Source of the DNA: Pseudomonas floridensis
GTDB taxonomy: Bacteria; Pseudomonadota; Gammaproteobacteria; Pseudomonadales; Pseudomonadaceae
Assembly (NCBI RefSeq): GCF_002087235.1
Contig: NZ_MUIO01000007.1
Coordinates: 1 to 63,979 of the forward strand
DNA length: 63,979 bases
Reading direction: 5' to 3'
Shown here: positions 19,404 through 28,070 of the stretch, in pieces
Layout of the letters: the number at the start of each line of letters is the position of its first letter
How positions within the stretch are numbered: position 1 is the stretch's first letter
Notes under the pieces: generated by a model
Told to the model about the DNA's origin: nothing
The model's database searches: none
Seen by the model: the letters and a program-made list of their open reading frames with translations, nothing else
Position numbers and translations under genes: made by a program

Positions 19404-19952
19404 TCAGCATGGTTGGTCGAAGCCTTCTGCCAAGTGTTGGTCCTTGAGTTTCACGTAGTTGGTCGCACTGTAAGGGAAAAAGGCGAGCTCTTTTTCGGTC
19501 AGCGCCCTCACCTGCTTCACCGGACGGCCCACATACAGAAAGCCGCTTTCCAGCACCTTACCCGGTGGTACCAGACTGCCCGCGCCAATGATCACCCGAT
19601 CCTGCACCACCGCGCCGTCCATGAGGGTCGAGCCCATGCCGATCAGGACCTGATTGCCGATCGTGCAACCGTGCAGCATCGCTTTGTGGCCGATGGTCAC
19701 TTCATCGCCGATCAGCAGCGGGAAGCCGTCCGGATTGAATGGCCCGGCATGGGTGATGTGTAGAACGCTGCCGTCCTGCACGCTGGTGCGAGCGCCGATG
19801 CGGATGCGGTGCATGTCGCCACGCACCACCGTCAGCGGCCAGATCGAGCTGTCGGCACCGATCTCGACGTTGCCGATCACCATTGCCGAATGATCGACGA
19901 AGGCCCGTTCGCCGAGTGTTGGGGTGTGGTCCTGAAACTTGCGAATGGCCAC
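19404..19952 (-). CDS. Gamma-class carbonic anhydrase family protein (YrdA-like)
   Basis: This 182-residue left-handed beta-helix protein has hexapeptide repeats throughout (VIGNVEIGADSSIWPLTVVRGD, VTIGHKAMLHGCTIG). The three metal-binding histidine positions are kept: one in HITHAGP, two in IGHKAMLHGC. The GTG at 19952 is preferred because GAAGGAG lies 6 bases before it and similarity starts with the next residues (AIRKFQDHTP). It is divergent from prlC. Carbonic anhydrase activity in this subgroup is variable, so the enzymatic role is uncertain. Confidence 0.88.
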   Translation of the reverse strand: MAIRKFQDHTPTLGERAFVDHSAMVIGNVEIGADSSIWPLTVVRGDMHRIRIGARTSVQDGSVLHITHAGPFNPDGFPLLIGDEVTIGHKAMLHGCTIGNQVLIGMGSTLMDGAVVQDRVIIGAGSLVPPGKVLESGFLYVGRPVKQVRALTEKELAFFPYSATNYVKLKDQHLAEGFDQPC

Positions 19953-20052
19953 GATAGGCTCCTTCTTTGGCGGTGATAGGGTTTCGATGCTGCGGTCGGC
20001 GTCGATTGTAATTAAGATGCAGGAGTGTTTCTTCCAGCCAAGGTGCAAAACC

Positions 20053-22104
20053 GTGAGCGCGAACAACCCGCTTCTGCAATCGTACGACCTGCCACCCTTC
20101 TCGGCGATCCGTGCCGAGCATGTCAAACCTGCCATCGACCAGATCCTGGCGGACAACCGCGCTGCAATTGCCGACATTCTCGCCAAACAGGGATCGGCAC
20201 CGACCTGGGCCGGACTGGTGCTGACCATGGACGAACTGAATGATCGCCTTGGCGCGGCCTGGAGCCCGGTCAGCCACTTGAATGCCGTGTGCAACAGTGC
20301 CGAATTGCGTGAAGCCTACGAGTCGTGCCTGCCGGCGCTGAGCGCCTATTCCACGGAAATGGGCCAGAACCGCGCTTTGTTCCAGGCTTATGAAGCGTTG
20401 GCCAACAGCCCGGAAGCGGCGAATTTCGACGTCGGCCAGAAGACCATTCTGGAGCAGTCGCTGCGCGACTTCCGTTTGTCCGGCATCGACCTGCCGCCCG
20501 AGCAGCAGAAGCGTTACGCCGAAGTGCAAAGCAAGCTGTCGGAGCTGGGCAGCCAGTTCTCCAACCAGTTGCTGGACGCTACTCAGGCCTGGACCAAGAG
20601 GGTTGCAGACGAATCCGCCCTTGCCGGCCTGACCGATTCGGCCAAACAGCAGATGGCGGCCGCTGCCAAGGCCAAGGATCTGGACGGCTACCTGATCACG
20701 CTGGAATTCCCCAGCTATTACGCAGTGATGACCTACGCCGAAGACCGTGCGCTGCGCGAAGAAGTCTACGCCGCTTATTGCACCCGCGCCTCGGACCAAG
20801 GACCCAATGCAGGCAAGAACGACAATGGCCCGATCATGGAGCAGATTCTCGACCTGCGTCAGGAACTGGCTCAACTGCTCGGTTATGCCAATTTCGCCGA
20901 ACTGAGTCTGGCGACCAAGATGGCCGAGTCCAGCGATCAGGTGCTGAGTTTCCTGCGCGACCTGGCCAAGCGCAGCAAGCCGTTCGCCGCTCAGGACCTT
21001 GAACAGCTCAAGGCCTATGCGGCGGAGCAGGGTTGCCCGGATCTGCAGAGCTGGGACAGCGGTTTCTACGGCGAAAAGTTGCGTGAACAGCGTTACAGCG
21101 TTTCTCAGGAAGCCCTGCGTGCCTACTTCCCTATCGACAAAGTGCTGGGCGGGCTGTTCGCCATCGTGCAGCGTCTGTATGGCATCGAAATCGCCGAGCA
21201 AAAAGGCTTCGATACCTGGCATCCAGACGTACGCCTGTTCGAGATCAAAGAAAACGGCCAGCATGTCGGCCGCTTCTTCTTCGACCTGTACGCCCGCGCC
21301 AACAAGCGTGGTGGCGCATGGATGGATGGCGCTCGCGACCGTCGTCGTACCGCCGAAGGCACCCTGCAAAGCCCGGTTGCCAATCTGGTCTGCAATTTCA
21401 CCCCGGCAGTCGGCGGCAAGCCTGCTCTGCTGACTCACGACGAAGTCACCACACTCTTCCACGAGTTCGGTCACGGCCTGCATCACCTGCTGACCCGCGT
21501 TGAACACGCTGGCGTGTCGGGCATCAATGGCGTGGCCTGGGATGCGGTCGAGCTGCCGAGCCAGTTCATGGAAAACTGGTGCTGGGAGCCTGAAGGCCTG
21601 GCGCTGATTTCCGGTCACTACGAAAGCGGCGAACCGCTGCCGCAAGACCTGCTGGAGAAGATGCTTGCCGCGCGCAACTTCCAGTCGGGCCTGATGATGG
21701 TGCGCCAGCTGGAGTTCTCGTTGTTCGACTTCGAGCTGCATGCCACTCACGGCGACGGGCGCAGTGTATTGCAGGTGCTCGAAGGCGTACGCGACGAAGT
21801 GTCGGTCACGCGTCCACCGGCCTACAACCGTTTCCCGAACAGCTTCGCGCACATCTTCGCGGGCGGTTACGCGGCGGGTTACTACAGCTACAAGTGGGCT
21901 GAAGTGCTATCGGCCGATGCGTTTTCGAAGTTCGAAGAAGACGGCGTGCTCAATGCCCAAACCGGTCGTGCGTTCCGCGAAGCCATCCTCGCCCGTGGCG
22001 GTTCGCAGGCACCGATGGTGCTGTTCGTCGACTTCCGCGGACGCGAGCCGTCGATTGACGCACTCTTGCGCCACAGTGGTTTGAGTGAGGACGCGGCAGC
22101 ATGA
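20053..22104 (+). CDS. prlC: Oligopeptidase A
   Basis: This 683-residue M3 zinc metallopeptidase degrades short peptides, including cleaved signal peptides, in the cytoplasm. The zinc motif HEFGH is at residues 470-474, followed by the downstream glutamate helix. Length matches E. coli PrlC (680). I use GTG 20053 (SANNPLLQSYDLPPF follows), as an upstream frame start runs into the divergent promoter. The stop overlaps the next ATG (ATGA), so YheV is translationally coupled. Confidence 0.95.
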   Translation: MSANNPLLQSYDLPPFSAIRAEHVKPAIDQILADNRAAIADILAKQGSAPTWAGLVLTMDELNDRLGAAWSPVSHLNAVCNSAELREAYESCLPALSAYSTEMGQNRALFQAYEALANSPEAANFDVGQKTILEQSLRDFRLSGIDLPPEQQKRYAEVQSKLSELGSQFSNQLLDATQAWTKRVADESALAGLTDSAKQQMAAAAKAKDLDGYLITLEFPSYYAVMTYAEDRALREEVYAAYCTRASDQGPNAGKNDNGPIMEQILDLRQELAQLLGYANFAELSLATKMAESSDQVLSFLRDLAKRSKPFAAQDLEQLKAYAAEQGCPDLQSWDSGFYGEKLREQRYSVSQEALRAYFPIDKVLGGLFAIVQRLYGIEIAEQKGFDTWHPDVRLFEIKENGQHVGRFFFDLYARANKRGGAWMDGARDRRRTAEGTLQSPVANLVCNFTPAVGGKPALLTHDEVTTLFHEFGHGLHHLLTRVEHAGVSGINGVAWDAVELPSQFMENWCWEPEGLALISGHYESGEPLPQDLLEKMLAARNFQSGLMMVRQLEFSLFDFELHATHGDGRSVLQVLEGVRDEVSVTRPPAYNRFPNSFAHIFAGGYAAGYYSYKWAEVLSADAFSKFEEDGVLNAQTGRAFREAILARGGSQAPMVLFVDFRGREPSIDALLRHSGLSEDAAA

Positions 22105-22388
22105 CCGATACACCTGCGGTCGTTACCAAAAAGCGCTTCATCGCCGGGGCTGTCTGCCCGGCGTGCAGCGAGCCCGACAAGTTGATGATGTGGAGCGAGG
22201 ACGACGTGCCGCACCGCGAGTGCGTCAACTGCGGCTACAGCGACACGCTCAACGAGCAGGGGCTGTCGGTGCCGAAAGAGCTGGGCACGCGGGTCAACAA
22301 GGTGGTGGTAAAGCCTGCCGATCCTAAAGTGCAAGGTGTGCAGTTCTTTCCGAATCCGAAACTGAAAAAGCCGGTTGATCCGAGCTGA
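22101..22388 (+). CDS. yheV: YheV family zinc-ribbon protein (DUF2387)
   Basis: This 95-residue protein has paired CPAC (near residue 19) and CVNC (near residue 40) knuckles of a zinc ribbon, and a Lys/Pro-rich C-terminus. It overlaps prlC by 4 bp, the same arrangement reported for yheV near prlC in other gammaproteobacteria. Its function is unknown. A perfect hairpin follows the stop. Confidence 0.88.
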   Translation: MTDTPAVVTKKRFIAGAVCPACSEPDKLMMWSEDDVPHRECVNCGYSDTLNEQGLSVPKELGTRVNKVVVKPADPKVQGVQFFPNPKLKKPVDPS

Positions 22389-22407
22389 CCGGCCTCGATC
22401 ACAGGAT

Positions 22408-22436
22408 GCATCAGGGCTTTTTCAAAGCCCTGATGC
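22408..22436. terminator. Hairpin after yheV, probably a two-way terminator
   Basis: GCATCAGGGCTTT and AAAGCCCTGATGC form a perfect 13-bp stem with a three-base loop between the convergent yheV and orphan genes. There is no long T-run beyond the stem. Confidence 0.65.
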
Positions 22437-22451
22437 TCTGGAGCTCAATGC

Positions 22452-22784
22452 TCAGCTTTTTATGGAAAGATCCATTTTCATGAAGGCGTTGACCAGTTCA
22501 AGCAATATCTCGTCGTCCGCAGCGTCGGTTTTTTGATTGCCATCGACGTCCGCCTTACTTTTAACCGTGTCATAAGGTGCCCCTTTTGCCGGGGCTGTCA
22601 CGAACGCGGTAAATTCGGTGTCGCCCTTTTTGGCTGATTGCTCCTCGCCTGGTTGTTCCGCGTTTGATTTTTTCTTGTCTGGCCTCTTATTGGGAAGCTC
22701 GCTGTTCCAGAACTCTACGATTACTTCAGGGGTGTCATCGCCCTCAATTTCGGCAATAGACAATCTGACCTCATAAGTAGCCAT
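22452..22784 (-). CDS. Hypothetical protein, larger member of a small paralogous pair
   Basis: I do not recognise this 110-residue protein. The N-terminus (MATYEVRLSIAEIEGDDTPE) and C-terminus (DDEILLELVNAFMK) resemble those of the 76-residue protein encoded just upstream. Between them is a Lys/Glu-rich low-complexity insert (residues about 33-55: RPDKKKSNAEQ, EEQSAKKGD). It has no signal peptide or membrane segment, so it is probably cytoplasmic. A good AGGAG site precedes ATG. It lies 65 bp after its partner and is probably cotranscribed with it. Confidence 0.75.
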   Translation of the reverse strand: MATYEVRLSIAEIEGDDTPEVIVEFWNSELPNKRPDKKKSNAEQPGEEQSAKKGDTEFTAFVTAPAKGAPYDTVKSKADVDGNQKTDAADDEILLELVNAFMKMDLSIKS

Positions 22785-22849
22785 TTCCTTGATCTCCTGT
22801 TTCTTGATTTCGTCTGGAGCGGTATCACGGCACTTCTGGCGAGCGCGCT

Positions 22850-23080
22850 CTATCCTTCCGACAACTCAACGATTTTTTCTTTGAATGAGCGAGCAAGCTC
22901 AATCAGTATTTCGGCTATGTCTTCATCACCCCTGATGTCGAGTTCGCACTCCTGACGGGTGTCCAGCGTGAGTAAAACAGAGCTGATGAGGATTTTGTTT
23001 TCGTACAATTCGGCAGAAATTTCGGGGTACTTCTTTTTATTCAAATCGTCTGCTGACAACCGAACCACGTATTTGGCCAT
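22850..23080 (-). CDS. Hypothetical protein, smaller member of a small paralogous pair
   Basis: I do not recognise this 76-residue protein. It starts MAKYVVRLSADDLNKKKYPE and ends with an acidic helix (GDEDIAEILIELARSFKEKI), paralleling both ends of the 110-residue neighbour but lacking that protein's charged insert. GAGGTGGGT lies before the ATG at 23080; a start seven codons upstream is possible. It is probably cytoplasmic. The pair is followed upstream, on the other strand, by a LexA-boxed radical SAM gene. Confidence 0.72.
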   Translation of the reverse strand: MAKYVVRLSADDLNKKKYPEISAELYENKILISSVLLTLDTRQECELDIRGDEDIAEILIELARSFKEKIVELSEG

Positions 23081-23265
23081 ACCCACCTCTTCGTCAGGCA
23101 CGTTGCCAGGGTCAACCGATCTGGCATTCGATCAAGCTATGCCTGGTCGATAAAGTCGTCTACTGACAGAAATGACAGGTGGTCGAACGTACAGGGCGGT
23201 CTTACCGCTGGTCAGCAGACCGAGGTTTTCGGGCCATGCCGGTCGGGTATTCTGTGATTTTAGTT

Positions 23266-23285
23266 TACTGTATGTATAAACAGTA
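23266..23285. promoter_or_regulatory. LexA box (SOS operator)
   Basis: TACTGTATGTATAAACAGTA matches the 20-bp gammaproteobacterial LexA consensus (CTG-N10-CAG core with TACTG/CAGTA flanks) at 18 of 20 positions. It lies 15 bp before the ATG of the radical SAM gene, where bound LexA would block its transcription. Homologous PA0069 of P. aeruginosa is, as I recall, a reported SOS gene. Confidence 0.88.
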
Positions 23286-23300
23286 TTCGGATCATGTCAG

Positions 23301-24359
23301 ATGTCCAACTCCCTTCCCGTGCGCGGGCGCGGCACCGCCAGTAATCCGCATAACCGTTTCGCGCCCAGCCGTTCCGTTGCCGAGGACGATGGCTGGTATC
23401 AGGAAGTCCCGATGACTCAAGGCACGACGGTCACGTTCGAGACCGCCAAAAGCATCATCACCCGCAACAGCTCGCCGGATATTCCGTTCGACCGCTCGAT
23501 CAATCCCTATCGCGGCTGCGAACACGGGTGCATCTATTGCTTCGCCAGGCCTAGCCATGCGTACTGGGATATGTCGCCCGGGCTGGATTTCGAAACGAAG
23601 CTGATCGCCAAGACCAACGCGGCGGCGCTGCTGGAACAGCAGTTGTCCAAGCCTGGCTACCGGTGCGCGCCGATCACGCTGGGTGCCAACACCGATCCTT
23701 ATCAACCCATAGAGCGCGAGCATAAAATCACCCGCGCCACGCTTGAGGTGCTGCTGCGCTATCGTCACCCTGTCAGCATCATCACCAAAGGCTCACTGAT
23801 CCTGCGCGATCTCGACTTGCTGGCCGAGATGGCGAAGCTTCGTCTGGTGTCGGTGTTCATCAGCCTGACGACGCTGGACGACGAACTCAAGCGCATCCTC
23901 GAGCCCAGAGCCGCTGCGCCGAAAGCGCGATTGCGGGCGATCAAGGTGTTGCGCCAGGCCGGTGTGCCGGTCGGCGTGTTGTGCGCACCGATGATTCCGA
24001 TGATCAATGACAGCGAACTGGAAGCGTTGCTGACCGAGGCCAAGGCGGCGGGCGCTCTGAGTGCCAGCTATGTCATGCTGCGTCTGCCTCTGGAAGTTGC
24101 GCCGCTGTTCGACGAGTGGTTGAAGACGCACTACCCCCAGCGCGCCGATCATGTGCTGAGTCTTATCCGCCAGAGCCGGGGCGGTGCGCTGTATGACAGC
24201 CAGTTTGGCTCGCGCATGCGCGGGGGAGGTCCTTTCGCCGACCTGCTTGCCCAACGCTACGCCATGGCGGTCAAACGGCTGGGATTGAATAAACGTGAGA
24301 GCTTCGTTCTGGATTGCGAAGCGTTTTGCCCGCCAGGCGGTCAGATGTCGCTGTTGTGA
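23301..24359 (+). CDS. PA0069-family radical SAM protein, LexA-controlled
   Basis: This 352-residue protein has the radical SAM Fe-S motif in a Cx3Cx2C form (C73, C77, C80 in CEHGCIYC), preceded by the family's INPYRGC. A TIM-barrel-like region follows (NTDPYQPIEREHKITR, VSIITKG). This is the SplB-like Rv2578c/PA0069 group, distantly related to spore photoproduct lyase. The chemistry is unknown. The near-perfect LexA box just upstream makes a DNA-damage role plausible. The start MSNSLPVRGRG lacks a strong ribosome binding site. Confidence 0.88.
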   Translation: MSNSLPVRGRGTASNPHNRFAPSRSVAEDDGWYQEVPMTQGTTVTFETAKSIITRNSSPDIPFDRSINPYRGCEHGCIYCFARPSHAYWDMSPGLDFETKLIAKTNAAALLEQQLSKPGYRCAPITLGANTDPYQPIEREHKITRATLEVLLRYRHPVSIITKGSLILRDLDLLAEMAKLRLVSVFISLTTLDDELKRILEPRAAAPKARLRAIKVLRQAGVPVGVLCAPMIPMINDSELEALLTEAKAAGALSASYVMLRLPLEVAPLFDEWLKTHYPQRADHVLSLIRQSRGGALYDSQFGSRMRGGGPFADLLAQRYAMAVKRLGLNKRESFVLDCEAFCPPGGQMSLL

Positions 24360-24564
24360 CGAACCTGGTACGTTCGTGCAAACCCGCATTCCAGAGCGTT
24401 CGCATTCAGTTTCACTTAAGCTTGGGCCGTTAGTCTGTAACTCGGAGTGACACCAGCGGTAGCGTTCAAGGGAACCGAACGCGATGCCATAAACAGGGAT
24501 CACATCCGGCTCTGGTTAAGCACGCATGAGAAATCCACATCAATCCGTCAGAGAGGATGAAGAC

Positions 24565-25305
24565 ATGAGAGACATGGATAAACAGCCGTCGGCTACGTCG
24601 TCCAGTACACATAGCCACTCGGATAGTGCCGACGTAGCGTTGAAACATATCGTCGATGGCTTCGTACATTTTCGTAAAGAAGTCTTCCCTCAGCAGGAAG
24701 AACTCTTCAAGAAACTGGCTACCGCGCAATCGCCGCGAGCCATGTTCATTACCTGCGCGGACTCGCGCATCGTCCCCGAGCTGATCACTCAGAGCTCGCC
24801 AGGCGACCTTTTCGTAACCCGTAACGTCGGTAACGTCGTGCCTCCGTATGGCCAGATGAACGGTGGTGTATCCACTGCGCTGGAGTACGCGGTCGTCGCA
24901 TTGGGCGTTCAGCACATCATCGTTTGCGGCCACTCCGACTGCGGCGCGATGCGAGCGGTGCTCAACCCGGACAGCCTGGACAAAATGCCGACGGTAAAAG
25001 CCTGGCTGCGTCATGCAGAGGTCGCCCGTACGGTCGTCGAGCAGAACTGCAACTGCACCGGCGAGCTGGAAACCATGCAGGTCCTGACTCAGGAAAACGT
25101 GATTTCCCAGTTGCAGCACTTGCGCACCCACCCTTCGGTTGCTGCGAAGATGGCCAGCGGTCAGCTGTTCATCCACGGTTGGGTCTACAGCATCGAAACC
25201 AGTGAAATCCTGGCTTACGACGCTGAAAGCGACCGCTTCGTGCCGCTCGATGGCACCGGCCCCGTACCCATGGCTTCCCCGAAAGCACGCTTTTCAGCTG
25301 ACTGA
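24565..25305 (+). CDS. Beta-class carbonic anhydrase
   Basis: This 246-residue enzyme interconverts CO2 and bicarbonate. Zinc ligands are in place: Cys64 with Asp66-Ser-Arg68 (ITCADSR), His123 and Cys126 (CGHSDCGAM). The ATG at 24565 has GAGAGGA 7 bases upstream and is chosen over a start 13 codons earlier. The SulP gene follows after 103 bp on the same strand. Similar pairs are found in P. aeruginosa (PA0102-PA0103), suggesting bicarbonate supply coupled to transport. Confidence 0.94.
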   Translation: MRDMDKQPSATSSSTHSHSDSADVALKHIVDGFVHFRKEVFPQQEELFKKLATAQSPRAMFITCADSRIVPELITQSSPGDLFVTRNVGNVVPPYGQMNGGVSTALEYAVVALGVQHIIVCGHSDCGAMRAVLNPDSLDKMPTVKAWLRHAEVARTVVEQNCNCTGELETMQVLTQENVISQLQHLRTHPSVAAKMASGQLFIHGWVYSIETSEILAYDAESDRFVPLDGTGPVPMASPKARFSAD

Positions 25306-25408
25306 TCTCAGTCACGACTGACGGCAAGCCCTTCTTTATCGCTGGTGGCGGCTGCGCTTGTTGCGCGCCGCCAGCTTTGCCTCGTCTGAAGAATCCCGGA
25401 GAAGTGTC

Positions 25409-26941
25409 ATGGGCGCTACACAATTGAAATCCGTTCTACCACGGGAGCTACTGGCTTCCGTGGTTGTGTTTTTGGTGGCGCTTCCCCTGTGCATGGGGAT
25501 CGCGATTGCTTCAGGCATGCCGCCTGCTAAAGGTCTGATCACCGGCATCATCGGCGGTCTTGTCGTGGGCTGGCTGGCCGGTTCGCCGTTGCAGGTCAGT
25601 GGTCCGGCCGCCGGCCTGGCGGTACTGGTGTTTGAACTGGTGCGCGAGCACGGGATGGCGATGCTGGGCCCGATCCTGCTGCTGGCCGGTCTGCTGCAAC
25701 TGCTGGCCGGTCGCTTCAAGTTGGGCTGCTGGTTCCGTGTCACAGCACCTGCCGTGGTCTACGGCATGCTCGCCGGTATCGGCGTGCTGATCGTGCTGTC
25801 CCAGGCACATGTGATGTTCGACAGCGGACCGAAACCCTCCGGCCTGGATAATCTGATCGGTTTCCCGGCTACGCTGGTTCAGGCCATCGGTCCGGGATCG
25901 GGCATGCAGGCAGGCATGTTGGGCCTGGGTACGATCCTGATCATGTGGGGTTGGGACAAGCTGCGTCCCCAGTCATTGCGCTTCGTTCCGGGTGCCCTGC
26001 TCGGCGTCGGTATCGCGACCGCCATCAGCCTGTTCATGGCGCTGGACGTCAAGCGTGTTCAGGTGCCCGAGAACCTCGCCGATGCTATCGACTGGCTGCG
26101 TCCTGGCGACCTGCTGAATCTGGCCGATCCCGGTATTCTGATCGCCGCCATCGCCGTGGCCTTCATTGCCAGTGCCGAAACGCTGCTGTCTGCGGCGGCG
26201 GTAGACCGCATGCACAGCGGTGTGCGTTCGGACTTCGATAAAGAACTCAGCGCCCAGGGTGTGGGCAACATGCTGTGCGGTCTGTTGGGCGCGCTGCCGA
26301 TGACCGGCGTAATCGTACGCAGTTCGGCCAACGTTCAGGCCGGTGCAACGACGCGTTTCTCGACGATCTTCCACGGCCTGTGGCTGCTGGCATTCGTCCT
26401 GCTGCTGTCCAGTGTGCTGCAGAGCATTCCGGTGGCGAGTCTGGCGGGTGTATTGGTCTACACCGGTCTGAAACTGGTCGATCTGAAAACCTTCCGGGGC
26501 CTGGGCCGTTATGGCCGTATGCCGATGTTCACTTACGCAGCGACCGCTGGCGCGATCATCTTCACCGACCTGTTGACGGGTGTGCTGGTGGGCTTTGGTC
26601 TGACGCTGGTCAAGCTGGCGCTCAAAGCGTCGCGTCTGAAGATCAACCTGGTCGAGCTGCCGGGCAATAAAGAGTACGAACTGCGTCTGGTGGGTGCGGC
26701 GACCTTCCTCAAGGTGCCGGCGCTGACTCAGGTGCTGGGCACCGTTCCGGTCGGCAGCACGCTGCATGTGCCGCTGAATAACCTGACCTACATCGACCAC
26801 TCCTGTCTGGAGCTGCTCGAGGACTGGGGACGTGCCAATGCCGCTCACGGCACCAGGCTGGTGATCGAACCTCGGGGCTTGAAGCGTCGACTCGAAGGGC
26901 GGGTCTATACCACCACCGGGATTGGTTCAGGCGCTGCCTGA
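25409..26941 (+). CDS. SulP family transporter (probable bicarbonate transporter)
   Basis: This 510-residue inner-membrane protein has the SulP pattern (ALPLCMGIAIASGMPPAKGL, QVSGPAAGLAVL) and about 10-12 membrane segments. A short C-terminal STAS-like domain (VPLNNLTYIDHSCLELLEDW) follows. Its position right after a beta-carbonic anhydrase gene favours bicarbonate as cargo, but that is inference. CGGAGAAG precedes the ATG at 25409. A hairpin after the stop probably ends the transcript. Confidence 0.88.
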   Translation: MGATQLKSVLPRELLASVVVFLVALPLCMGIAIASGMPPAKGLITGIIGGLVVGWLAGSPLQVSGPAAGLAVLVFELVREHGMAMLGPILLLAGLLQLLAGRFKLGCWFRVTAPAVVYGMLAGIGVLIVLSQAHVMFDSGPKPSGLDNLIGFPATLVQAIGPGSGMQAGMLGLGTILIMWGWDKLRPQSLRFVPGALLGVGIATAISLFMALDVKRVQVPENLADAIDWLRPGDLLNLADPGILIAAIAVAFIASAETLLSAAAVDRMHSGVRSDFDKELSAQGVGNMLCGLLGALPMTGVIVRSSANVQAGATTRFSTIFHGLWLLAFVLLLSSVLQSIPVASLAGVLVYTGLKLVDLKTFRGLGRYGRMPMFTYAATAGAIIFTDLLTGVLVGFGLTLVKLALKASRLKINLVELPGNKEYELRLVGAATFLKVPALTQVLGTVPVGSTLHVPLNNLTYIDHSCLELLEDWGRANAAHGTRLVIEPRGLKRRLEGRVYTTTGIGSGAA

Positions 26942-26957
26942 CCGGATGATCCCACGT

Positions 26958-27001
26958 GAGCCGGATGGGTCTTCGCGTAGCAGCGGAGCGTCATCCGGCT
27001 C
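26958..27001 (+). terminator. Hairpin after the CA-SulP genes
   Basis: GAGCCGGATG (26958-26967) pairs with CATCCGGCTC (26992-27001) across a 24-base centre and is followed by CTTCCTTTG. This is probably a terminator for the SulP gene and possibly also for the convergent orphan. Confidence 0.6.
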
Positions 27002-27040
27002 CTTCCTTTGCTTGCGAAGACATGTGATGCGGCGGGCAGA

Positions 27041-27691
27041 TCAGACCACGGAACGTTCCAGTTCCAGCCCGATACCCAGTTGACGTGACAGGCTTGGCCA
27101 GCGCTTCCAGGCGGCTTCGGTGTCAGGGCTGCTCAGTTTCTCGCGATAGGCTTCGACAGAATCCAGTGCGAAATCCTCATCATCGAGCAGTTGATCGACG
27201 GCGTGGTGCACGGCTTCATCGAGTTGATTGGCGAATTGTTCTCCAATCAACTGGTGAGCAATCACGCTGGCAACTGTCGTGTTGGACGGAATCAGCGGCT
27301 GACCGAAGTGCTTGATGTAAAGGTCGTTCACTTCCTCGACCAGACGATGCGCCAGATAGGCTTCATCCAGCAGGCTGTCGAGCCCTTCGTGGCCCTGCAT
27401 GATTGCAGGCGGTGCGGTGAAAAAGTGCTCGGCGATCTTTAGCACCGGTTTGATCTGCCCTTCGATACCCGCCTGGACAGCCACTTCGTGAGCAGCGTCC
27501 AGCAGATCAGGCACCAGATCGATATAGGCCGTAACGAAACGCGTCAGCGCTCCTTGTGCATCGACATCGGGTAAATGAATGGCAGGGTGAAGGTGCGGTA
27601 GCTGGTTTTTCAGCTGTTGTAGCAACTGGCCAGTCTCGGTCTCGTGCTGTTGTGCTTTTTTTATCTGCTCGCGCAATGCGGCCGTGTTCAT
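27041..27691 (-). CDS. Conserved hypothetical protein (PA0104-like position)
   Basis: I cannot assign a function to this 216-residue helical protein. It has no signal peptide or membrane segment. It is rich in Gln, Glu and His, with coiled-coil-like residues 1-35 (LREQIKKAQQHETETGQLLQQL) and acidic stretches (DQLLDDEDFALDS). It lies between the CA-SulP genes and coxB, the place held by PA0104 in P. aeruginosa. The ATG at 27691 is chosen; an earlier ATG at 27715 is possible. It is divergent from coxB. Confidence 0.78.
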   Translation of the reverse strand: MNTAALREQIKKAQQHETETGQLLQQLKNQLPHLHPAIHLPDVDAQGALTRFVTAYIDLVPDLLDAAHEVAVQAGIEGQIKPVLKIAEHFFTAPPAIMQGHEGLDSLLDEAYLAHRLVEEVNDLYIKHFGQPLIPSNTTVASVIAHQLIGEQFANQLDEAVHHAVDQLLDDEDFALDSVEAYREKLSSPDTEAAWKRWPSLSRQLGIGLELERSVV

Positions 27692-28070
27692 GACGATATG
27701 GGCTCCTGAAAGCATATAACCAGGGGACGGTTATTGATCAACGTCATACGTTAGCTTGATTAACTAAATACCTCAGACGTTTTTGTCATAACCGTTTCAC
27801 ATTTATATGTATTTGCGCTTAAAAACCGTTTTTTGCGGATTTATCGAGGGTTGGGCACGAGAAATCGCCGCTCATTTGCCGGGCTGGCGCTCATCCGGCG
27901 CTGCGTTGCGTGCCTTGGTGCTATGTCTATACTCGACGTCTGAGGAAGTCGGCTTGTGATCACCCGCTGTGCAAACAGCCTGTGTTGATCATTGTTCTGC
28001 AGTCGGTAGCCCGCTCCCTTGTCCGCGGCCTGGTCCGCGCAAGCACAAGAGTGTGTGGGGGGAACCCTAA
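27692..28070. other. Intergenic control region upstream of coxB
   Basis: This 379-bp gap between divergent genes is AT-rich in its left half (27720-27845). It has no plausible gene. It contains the CTATACT element at 27927 and ends with GGGGGGAA just before the coxB ATG. Confidence 0.6.
27906..27933 (+). promoter_or_regulatory. Candidate RpoS-type promoter of the cox cluster
   Basis: CTATACT (27927-27933) matches the extended -10 preferred by RpoS in pseudomonads. TTGCGT lies 16 bases before TATACT. The aa3 oxidase genes of P. aeruginosa are known to depend on RpoS. The leader would be about 130 bases. Confidence 0.5.

Noticed and set aside
19702..21852. 716-codon open frame antisense to prlC
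   Set aside because: Shadow of prlC; no domain and no plausible start.
22452..23080. Toxin-antitoxin pair
   Set aside because: The two products resemble each other over both ends, are not coupled by overlap, and show no toxin or DNA-binding motif.
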